Source: Eutypa lata (Eukaryota > Ascomycota > Sordariomycetes > Xylariales > Diatrypaceae). Taken from it: 64,000 nt of DNA. A model generated the notes under the pieces. It saw only the letters and a program-made list of their open reading frames with translations, ran no database searches and was not told the DNA's origin. Position numbers and translations under genes: made by a program. Positions 55,612 through 64,000 of the stretch are shown here, one piece after another. Each line of letters begins with the position of its first letter. Position 1 is the stretch's first letter. The stretch covers positions 1,984,001 to 2,048,000 of the forward strand of contig JAKULF010000011.1 of assembly GCA_022661535.1 (NCBI GenBank), given 5' to 3'.

Positions 55612-57254
55612 TCAAACGAGTTCCGAACCCTGGCCACAAGGTCCAGCATGGGCATGGGCATGAGAATGTGCCGCTCTCGAGAACAACTTCGCCCGATCAG
55701 CCGCCCAGCGCCTCTTCAACGGGTCAACAGGCGGTAGCGACTCGAAGCTCAGGGCGTACTTAGCAACGGAGTTCGCGATGCTCTGGGTATTGAGCAAGTA
55801 AGCATCGAGAGCCAAGTTATCAACAGTGTCCCCCGCCTGGTGGTAGTTAGCATCGTAAGCGACGCCGGCCTCGCCACCAAATAGCGCGGCCTCCGCCTCG
55901 GTCTTCACCACCTCGGCGCCCGTGAACAGCCCGCCGGATGGGATCCCGTTCTCGATGAACGCCTGGTAGTCAGAGCGCCCGCTGAACTCGGACGGCGCGA
56001 ACGGGGTGCCCTTCGACGTGTAGAAGTCCTCGAAGTCGCGCTCGAGCTGCGCTGAACCCGCTGGTCCCGATAGGTTGAAGGCGCTGCCGTCGCCGTCGTA
56101 GATCCCGTAGACGTAGTTGGGGCTCGCGATCTGGAGGGAAGTATAGGTGTCAGTAAGATATTTGATCAAATCACAAAGCAAGAGTTGTAAGTATATGAAC
56201 AAAACGCGGATAAAATGACAGGAAGAATGGCCAGACTTACCATATCGAAATTCAAATACGCCCTGATCTTATTCATCTCCGCCGCACCACCAGTCGTGCC
56301 ATTGCTCCCCGTCCCATTCAATTGCTTGACATAATAAAACGACCCCAACTTGCCGAACTCCTCGGCGCCCCAGAACGCGAAGCGCACCGCATTCGCAACG
56401 GAGAACTGCGACAGCGCGACGGCCACATTCAAGACGCCAATGGTGCCCGAACCGTCATCGTTGATACCCGGCCCCGCAGGCACCGAGTCCGAGTGCCCGC
56501 CGAGCACGAGCACATTATCCCTATCGCCGCCCTTCGTCTCCGCGATGACGTTGTAGTTCGTACGGTACTCCGTCACGGCGTCGATGACCAGGTCTACGAG
56601 CACGTCCTCCTCGCTAGCCTCGAGGGCCGCCAGCAGCTCGTTGCCCGTCTCCTGGCTCACGCCCACAACCGGCACGTAATCGCCCGCGCCACCCAGCGTG
56701 CCCGCGATCGCGCCCGGCGCATTATTGTAGATCAGCGCCGCGGCCGCACCAGCCGTCTTGGCGTTGGTCGCCTTCTGCGCAAAGGGACACGTGCCTCTGG
56801 ATATGAAAGCGACTTTGCCCTCGACTGCAGCGGGGAAGTCCTCGATGTTGCAGCCGAGGTCCGCTACTGGCACTAGAGACAGGCCGCTGACTGTTCCCGA
56901 GGGCGTGTACGTCATGGTGGATGCATCGTACTCGGCGCCGTCGACGGACAGGGTCGCCGTGCCCGCGAAGAAGAGCTCCGTGAAGGGCTGCTTGACTACG
57001 TCGTAGTAGCTGCTGTTTCCGCTTTGGAGCGCGCTGAGCGTCTCGTAGAGGTAGTCGACTGTGGCGTTGTGTCCGCCGCTGCCGAAGGCTCGGTTGCCTT
57101 CGTGTGCGTCGGCGATGTCTTGGAGCTTCTGCGATCCGGCTAGGAGGTCTTCGATGGTGATCAGTTCCTGTAGCTGTTCTGAGGTCACGAGAGGCTGGGT
57201 GTTATAAGCTGCCTCTGCAGCGGCAGCGAGGGCGAGAACGGCGCTGGTTCTCAT
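55612..57254 (-). CDS. secreted M28 aminopeptidase (leucine aminopeptidase 2/Y type)
   Basis: Two exons, 57254..56241 and 56130..55612, with a 110-nt intron, give 510 aa. A signal peptide (MRTSAVLALAAAAEAA) precedes the M28 N-terminal part. A PA domain lies at about 120-215 (VAFISRGTCPFAQKATNAK, ALIYNN). Zinc ligands of the peptidase: His in VLGGHSDSV, bridging Asp in GINDDGSG, Glu pair in WGAEEFG, Asp in YLNFDM|IASPN at the intron, and His in ANYHQAGD. Family knowledge: such enzymes remove N-terminal residues from peptides outside the cell. The C-terminal tail has an alternating HSHAHAHAG stretch that could bind metal. Length and architecture are normal for fungal Lap2. Confidence 0.93.
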
Positions 57255-58212
57255 GGCGGCAAGCTGCGGTGCGAATTGAGAAGTGCGGGAGGTAAGTGTA
57301 GGTGAACGATGCGCTCCTCTAGGTCAGGTAGCAGCGAACTCTGTCGTGCAGCCATGGGGATAGGTGTCTTTTATATTGCGTCCAAGACCGGCATACGCAC
57401 AGGCGGGCGGGCGGCCGGCCGGCCCAGAGAAAAACAGAAGTCGCAAATGGTCTCTCACCGAGCACAGCCAATGATTGTTTTTATCGGCCAGAGATAGTCA
57501 TCATGTCTTTTACCTGCATCTAGAAAGACTTCCAAGCCGCCAGATAACGACTCCCGACCACTTAGCTGCCTCAATTGGCAAGGTTAGGTCCGGATGCATG
57601 CTGCGTCGCAGGGACGAGGCGCCTTGGCAGCGCGCTCGCCAAGGCAGAGAAGCGGTTGGCAATCCCACCTTGAGATGCAAGTCCGTGTGCCTTTCTCCTC
57701 AAAGTTGTGTAGAGCTAACGGTTGGTATTTCATACCCCGGTCGGGTTTTCGTCTAGGCAGATTGCGCCTCTGGAAACTCGAATATCGTGATCGCTTGATG
57801 TCGGTCGGTTTGATGCATTCGTGATGGTGCTTGTCGGCGTGGTTCAACCACGCTCGTGAGGGCCTTGGCATAATATTCTTTAGCAGATAGTTAGCTGGAG
57901 GCTAATAGCTGGTCAAGACTACCAACTCCAAACTACATCATGGCAATACTCCAGTGTCCCCTCTATTGTAGACGTGGTGATTCTTTGTTAGCACGTTTGG
58001 TCCAGTTTCACAGAAGAAATGATATCTTATCCAATAAGGGAGTTGGAAGAACACCCTTACCATACTGAACCTTATGTTGAGACGGACCCAATGCCTTCTG
58101 TTAGGTCTAGAGTGTTGTGTTTTCCCTACCAGGGTACTTCGAGCCTCTATCGACCTTGCATTGAAAATATTGATAATTATTTCCACGAATACCCAAGATG
58201 TGCCTAGACATA

Positions 58213-58250
58213 GTTAGCTAGTCAATTAGTCAGTCAGTCAGTTAGTCAGC
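58213..58250. repeat. short tandem TTAGTCAG/CAGT repeat
   Basis: Imperfect tandem array in non-coding DNA. Confidence 0.75.
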
Positions 58251-58399
58251 CTCTAATATTTCGATCTAAACTCGGATACGTCACAGTCACGTCAAGAAAC
58301 ACTATCATATAAACCATTTAACTGGTATTCTTTTCTGGGTATGACTATCTACTCGCGTTGTATTAGAACCTAGATCAGTCTCAAAAGGTTTGTCGGTCC

Positions 58400-58448
58400 A
58401 ATCATCCATCCAACGAATCCATCTATCCATCTATCATCCATCCAAGCA
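58400..58448. repeat. imperfect (ATCC/ATCT)n repeat
   Basis: Tetranucleotide-rich tract with interruptions. Confidence 0.7.
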
Positions 58449-59603
58449 TTCCAAGCGGAAACTTCGGAGCTGTAGGCGAAGGTTTTGCGATGTTTCTGGC
58501 GAAAGAGAGTCCAATTGTTGATTCTGTCCATCCAAACAAGCGTAGTAAGAAAAAAAAGCCTGGTACAGAAACCCTCTCTCCGGAAAAAACAAGAGCACGA
58601 AACTTGACGTTTTGTGCTGCTTGAACAAAAAAAACAGAGAGAAAGTTCCTGAAACCACCCTGTTCCTGCCGAGACCATTCATTGTTCATTGACCGATTGC
58701 CGAAGTGTCCGAAGACTGTGAAAGAGGGTGACGTATTAGCGGATGGCAAACTAAACCGGTGACGATGAGAACGGGTTCGCAGAGATCCGTATTTTTACTA
58801 CCGAGCAAAAGCGAGATTAAAAACAACCGTTGCAGATTTCCAGACCAGACCCGTTGTCGAAGAGGGAGGCTAATGCCGTGTCATGGTGCGAGAATCCGCA
58901 GTTGGGATCGAGGCCATGTCCAAACCGAATTGACAGGAATGACGCGTTCGATGCCGGTTGCTACCATATGGTTGAGGCTGTGGTACACGTGCCTACTACC
59001 GGTAAAGTAAGACGCCGAAAAGAGATCGGGCGGGTAACGAAATGGTTGCTCCGAAATGACGACCAAGCATTCATGCAGGGGATCATAGGTCGTGGGGGCA
59101 GATTGTCAGGGTTTTTTCTTTTTTTTGTCGTGGTTTTGTATTTTCAAATTTTTTCTTGCTTTTCTGTTTTGAATGTACCACCGTGCATGGCATGAACGGA
59201 CGAAAATGGCCCGTGGAGAAAACTTTTGGTATCGAGATGAAGGGTAGGACGTGGGTATCAAAATGGCACATTCGCGAGTCGTGCCCTCGTAAGTCTCGTG
59301 CCCTCGTAAAGTCATCTCCTTGGTGTTATACAGACATCAAAATTCATAATCAGAAAAACCGTAAACCTCCTCTCTTTTTGACTTCTCCGAGAAGACCGAA
59401 TGATACCGAAAACGAGTTAAAACATGTGACAAAGGAAATAATAGGTAAAGTGTCGCCCGTGACTGTAGAATATCGGAGGACGAAGTTGGTGGTCTATTGA
59501 TGATGAGGGTAATATGAGTGGGTAATAGTCCGAGCCCAATAAAGGGATGGAATGCGATTGATCCTATTGTAATCGCAATTGGGTAAGTGTAGAGAAGAGT
59601 GAT

Positions 59604-62066
59604 CTACTTCATGACCAAGACCTCGGCCTTTCGTATGCCGAAAGTCTTCAAGAAGCGAGTCTCGCGGTCGTCGCGAAGAGTCAGAGTCGGACCCACGACA
59701 AGGGAAATTCGGTACTGAGAATGCTGCAAGTGCTCTGGGTTACCTCCGAGGATGTTTCCATTCTTAGCATCCATGGTGGCCACAGAGAACTTGTTGCCGG
59801 TCTCAGGGAAATAGTAGTGAAGAGTCATGTTGCTACTCCAAATCTTCATTGACATGTTGTACGAGGCCTTGATGAAAATGCGCAAGGCCTTGAGAGCCAT
59901 CTCGTCGGTGACGGTGATATTTCTCATCGGTCTCATGATGGCAAGCAGCATCTGAGAGTGATACTCAACGAGATCTTCTCGGAACTTTTTTGCCCGGGGA
60001 TGGATAGCGATAGCCTTGATGAGACGAGCATGCTCTTCGATCACACGTTGCCGATTTCTATTCGAGGTGCGGTTGTTTGCTCCTGATAGTTGAGATGTTA
60101 GCTAAATCTCTATTACATTTAAAATATGAATAAAGGAGTACGTTTCAACTTACCCGTATAATTCAAGATTTGTTCTTGCAAGGCTGCAAGGTGTTTATCC
60201 ATCTCGCCCGTGAAACCAAGGAAGATACCTGGGGACATCATCTTCTTAAAGGTGTAGTCCAACAGGACTCGCTCCATGACGTAGGGTCTGTAAGCCATAA
60301 TACTGAGAAGGTACTTGAGATGCGCCGCAGACTCGGGCTTGCCTGGATAAATGAGGTTGTTCAAGTACGCCCAGGTGTTCGGCTCCTGGGTGCTCAACAT
60401 CTCGTCGGGAACATTGGTCTCTCCTGGCCTGAACTTGTTCACGATAACTCCCCTGGCCATCTCGTAGAGATGGGACATTGCCGCGCGGACATCTTCGGCT
60501 GTCCAATCTTCTGGGCGGTTCGGATCACCAGTTTCCGGCCGCTTGGTGACAATTCCGCTATACGTGGCGTTAGAGTTCTCTCCGCCTGCCGTGTTGGATG
60601 CCTCATGAGCTGGGCCGGGAAAAAAAGGTTGCGTTTTCTGTTTAGCAGCCGGGAAGGGAGAGACGATCTCTGCACGCTCGGTATTGCCGGTGGGAGCCGG
60701 AGAAGCTTTCGAAGACCCGCTGTATGCCGACTCGATTTCATCCGGGAGTCGGTGCAGGGGGACACCACCAGATGCTTTCTTGGCACTTCGAGACGGGGTT
60801 GCCTCCGTTTTCTTTCCATCGCTCGTCACCGACGGGGCCCAGACAGGAGCCTTAGGGTTCGGTCTGAAGGTGTCTCTGGTCGGGGTTTTCCCCTTAAAGA
60901 CGATGTCATCTGTCATTCTGGATTCAACATCATCGTTCTCTTCGACGGAAGCAGAGGACTGCGGGACCGAAGGCGGCAAGAAAGGGTCCGAAGTCTCCGT
61001 TCCATCTGATGGCGAGACGACAACTTTGCCAGACAACTTCTCGTTGAGGTGACGTAAGCCTTGAATTTCCCCCTCGAGAGCCTATTAAGAATATTGTCAG
61101 TCATCTCGTTGATATTATTTAAGCATGTTGTGGTAATGTGGGATACTTACTCGAATCGTGTTGTGATGCTGCACGTCTTGATCTTCATACCGCTTGCAAA
61201 GTGCCCGATGATGCTCATGGAAGCGTTCGGATTCCTCTGACAACGAGTCTGCTTTCTCCTTGAGCCCATCGACGCGCTCCTTGTAGAACTCGATTCGTTC
61301 TTCAAGAAGCTTCTCATGTTGCGTAGAGAGACTGAGTTCACCTTTCAGCTTGTCCCGTTCAGTTTTCAGCTTGTCTTCATTGAGGCTGGCGTTCTTGATC
61401 TTTTCCAGATCTATGTGTCTCGCCTGCGTTGCCTGGTTCCGTTGGTTCAAGATGTTGCGGCCCCAATTGTTGACCATGTGTGAAATCTCGTTGCACATGC
61501 CATGATGCTTCTTTCCGACATCTACAATGACGCCATGGGAAACATCTATGTACTGTCTCATCTTCGTGATTGACCCCAGGATGTGGTCTAACTGCTGGCT
61601 CGAAATCTACTTATTGTTAGTTTTCCAAAGTCCTAATTGAATAAGGTCAGGTTCAACTTTTACTTACATCCACTAGCCCAGTAGCATTACCATGTCTGCT
61701 GCTGTTTGACTTCCATCCTGCAGACTCGGTGCTAGAAAAAGAACTGCGGGCCCGTGATTGGCTCCTAGGATTTGAGGGAATATGCTGATGGATATGATGC
61801 ATGTTCCGACCATGGCGATTGTTCACGGGTGGAACAGAACGGGGAACCTGGGGTTGTCCCTCCTTGAAGGGGTCATTTGGCCCATGAAGGTTACTGAAAG
61901 TGGTAGAGGCACGAACGAGCGCCATCTCGTCATCAGTGGGTGGTTCACTCGACTTCGTGGTTTCCCGAGTCTGCGGGGTGGCTTTGATAGCCGAATGAAG
62001 GGGTGCACCCCCATCGGAATCAGAGCTAGAATGCATGTTAGGGTCTTTTGCCCAAGAAGAAGACAT
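59604..62066 (-). CDS. coiled-coil protein of unknown function
   Basis: Four exons, 62066..61668, 61606..61151, 61081..60154 and 60082..59604, all GT-AG and in phase, give 753 aa. Residues 1-133 are Ser/Pro-rich and disordered (HHIHQHIPSNPRS, SRARSSFSSTES). Residues 134-290 form a long charged coiled coil (EDKLKTERDKLKGELSL..., EERIEFYKERVDGLKEKADS). A second disordered stretch follows to about 450. The C-terminal 300 residues are a helical, conserved-looking domain (PNTWAYLNNLIYPGKPESAA, MLLAIMRPMRNITV, KIWSSNMTLHYYFPETGNKF, VGPTLTLRDDRETRFLKTFG). I believe it belongs to a Pezizomycotina-restricted family without an assigned role, but cannot name it. No signal peptide or membrane segment is seen. 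Confidence 0.8.
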
Positions 62067-62976
62067 CGCGAAAGCAGTTGAAGATGAACCAATAAGCTGA
62101 AGGAAGTGAAGAAAGAAAAAAAACTAGAATGGAATCCCAGTTGCAGATTTCCCAGTGCAGAAGTGCCAATACTAAGTCAAGCCGAACGCCAAAAGCCCAA
62201 GAGTTCCGTCCTTCAGAAAAGGATGGGGAAAATAAAATCAATCAGTGCAATAGGTGATAAGGAAATTGTTTCTTCCTCTCCAGGACGTGAATACGTGGTA
62301 GTAGTGGAGAAAGAGTGATAATGGAATGTTTGTGTGCAAAATGTAGAGAAGTGAATCCTAGGGAGGAAACAGCAAAGAGGAAGGTGCAGTCGAAAGACCA
62401 CAGAATGTCAAATAGTATCGACGGTGGTTTTGCAGGAAAACAAAAGGTAAAAGGATAATGATGATTAAAGTGAATGGTCTTGAAAAGACTGAGAAGACTT
62501 TGGATTGAATGTTCGCCAAAGGAGTGAAGTCTTGCAGTCCTGTCAAAGTTGTGGGAGAACAGAACTGGGAATTGAAGACTGATGGGGGAAAAGAGGTAGT
62601 TGTGGGATGGTTATGAACAATGCAGATTAGATAGGGAAGAAGGCAACTGCGGATGGAAGGGTATCCTATTGTCAATGTATCAAAGTAGCAGAAAGACGCA
62701 TGTGGGAACCTCTGAGGTTACTGCCTAAGGCTACCTGAGGCGCGTGATGGCAGAAGGTTGCTAGCGTGATAGATAAACTGTGACGATTGTGGTCTATGCG
62801 CCGTTGCTTGAGTACCAGGACCCAGCACAGGTCATATGGCATCAAGGTGTTGCAAATGTACATAGGCAACAATAGGGATGCACTGTATGTTGCAGGTAGA
62901 TGGGAAACCGGGCCAGGACCAAAAGGCTCAGGTCACGTGCTAGGGGGGACGTCAAGGGATCAAATAAAAAAGTGAC
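62067..62976. other. intergenic region (0.9 kb)
   Basis: Upstream region of the coiled-coil gene, purine-rich on the plus strand; probably its 5' UTR and promoter. No gene seen. Confidence 0.6.
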
Positions 62977-63733
62977 TTACACCAACGTAGTCGTGGCCTT
63001 GTCTGTGGTCATGACCTTCTCTGTAGTGGTGACCTTCTCTGTAGTGGTGACCTTCTCTGTGGCCTCTTCCTCTGGTGTCGTTGGAAGGACATCCAGGACA
63101 TTCTTCTTGCTCCCAGCCTTGCCTTTGTCTAAACAAGGCGACTCTTCGAACGTGACCTTGGACTTTATCTTCGGAAAATTTGTAGGAGTTGATCCATTAA
63201 GAAGACTAGCCCCGTTGATTGGCCGCCTCCCTGACATATTGGCGCTCACACTTGGTCGGCGCCCCGACATATTGGCGTTCACGCTTGGCTGACTGCCAAT
63301 ATCCCTCTTGTGAAGTTCCAATCCTCGTATTTGTTCTCCAAAGGCGGACATGCGAGGTGACCTGCATCCTTGTTAGCATCGTAATAGTCGATTAAATCTC
63401 TTTCAAATCAATTTTAATGAATGCATTTTTATTCCGTGCACTCAAAGTGCCAATGGGTGATACACACTAAGTACGTAGTATGATAATTGGGTCAGGAACT
63501 GAAGGGGGGTTGTATCGGGTAGCTCGGCTCCGTCAAGCGAGATTATTTCCGCTCACTTTCACCAACATACAGATAGAACAACAGTCTCGAGGAAAGAATC
63601 AAACACAGGCAATTTGATTATGATGTGATAGAAGAAGAAGAAATCAATAAAAAGGAACAATTCCGGACTACTCACTGGTGATGGAACGTTTCGAGTGTAT
63701 ACGTTGATTCGATTGCAGATAAGTAACGAATGC
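62977..63733 (-). CDS. 3' part of an unrecognised gene running in from beyond the right edge
   Basis: Two exons can be supported. Exon 63733..63676 has a CAG acceptor preceded by ACTAAC and a GTGAGT donor. Exon 63361..62977 has a CAG acceptor preceded by a GCTAAC branch site. The phases fit (58 nt, then G|TCA). The last exon reads through SPRMSAFGEQIRGLELHKRD and ends TTTLV-stop. It contains an 11-13 residue duplication (NANMSGRRPSVSANMSGRRP) and 6-residue repeats (EKVTTT three times) encoded by 18-bp tandem DNA repeats at 63003-63063. The protein part seen is disordered and basic or Thr-rich. The 5' exons are outside or not placeable in 63734-64000. The ATG at 63351 alone would give a 124-aa protein, which is the alternative. 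Confidence 0.5.
63003..63063. repeat. 18-bp coding tandem repeat (EKVTTT units)
   Basis: Three near-identical 18-nt units, encoding EKVTTT/EKVMTT on the minus strand. Confidence 0.85.
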
Positions 63734-64000
63734 CTGGAGATGTTCACAGGTTAGTTGAATCCAAATATGATGGTGTAAGTACTTTTGAAGATAAATCTTT
63801 CTTCTGATAGCTCTCGCCTTGAATGAAGTTAAGTATCCGTGGTGGTAGCCCCCGCCGTAGATGATGGTGAATGTGTAAGATGGTGGCACTCGCCTCAAAT
63901 GGAACAAAATATTCATGGGATTTGCACCCGCCTTTTTCAGAGATGGGTGTTTAACAATACCATATGGTGTGTACAATCTCTGCAGCAAGTAGTGATAACT

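Larger units (their letters stand above)
57255..59603. other. long intergenic region (2.3 kb)
   Basis: Upstream region of the M28 gene and 3' flank of the coiled-coil gene. It contains TTAGTCAG and ATCC short repeats and T/A homopolymers near 58540-58630 and 59110-59155. Open frames here are short and overlap on both strands with no family character. Confidence 0.6.

Noticed and set aside
63003..63063. Short direct repeats that could suggest a CRISPR-like array
   Set aside because: Units are 18 bp, directly adjacent without spacers, and encode in-frame EKVTTT; this is a coding microsatellite in a eukaryote.

Overview
The window looks like a nuclear chromosome segment of a filamentous ascomycete (Pezizomycotina, probably Sordariomycetes). 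Most genes carry short GT-AG introns of about 50-110 nt with CTAAC or CTGAC-like branch sites. The gene set is fungal: a Zn2Cys6 gluconeogenesis regulator, exocyst Sec6, an NLR with ankyrin repeats, and secreted GH30, S10 and M28 enzymes. Several AT-only blocks look like repeat-induced point mutation (RIP). Class-level taxonomy is inference.

Layout. 1-1681 (-): 5' part of an AcuM/Rds2-type Zn2Cys6 regulator with two micro-exons. 4372-6315 (-): secreted GH30 endo-beta-1,6-galactanase. 8323-9207 (-): secreted alpha/beta hydrolase. 10657-12903 (-): Sec6. 14419-16428 (+): unrecognised protein with a Gly/Pro/Asp-rich repeat tail. 16833-17873 (-): NmrA-like oxidoreductase.

18.2-31.3 kb is an accessory island punctuated by AT-rich blocks at about 18.2, 26.3 and 31.2 kb. 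It holds an F-box-like remnant, a lipoxygenase pseudogene, a small secreted protein, a defective tRNA-Gly-like sequence, an intact pyruvoyl-type decarboxylase close to the tryptophan decarboxylase PsiD, a broken paralogue of that family, an intact secreted serine carboxypeptidase and a dead pogo/Fot1-type transposase. Living secreted or metabolic genes lie between decayed ones, the pattern of a RIP-affected compartment.

31.8-36.1 kb (-): three-exon xanthine dehydrogenase, with GATA boxes and a 13-bp inverted repeat upstream. It is divergent from an aldehyde dehydrogenase (37764-39403, +). 40252-43878 (+): STAND/NLR-type protein with NACHT-like and ankyrin regions. 44264-45096 (-) and 45479-47278 (+): mitoribosomal mS23/Rsm25 and a PPR protein sharing a 382-bp divergent intergenic region.

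48.1-53.5 kb: three divergent von Willebrand factor A (vWA) proteins side by side, each with an intact MIDAS metal site; this is the best candidate here for an undescribed locus. 55612-57254 (-): secreted M28 aminopeptidase. 59604-62066 (-): four-exon coiled-coil protein of unknown function. 62977 to the right edge (-): 3' part of another gene with short internal repeats.

Exon borders were set by reading splice signals and checking phase by hand. No database search or expression data were available.
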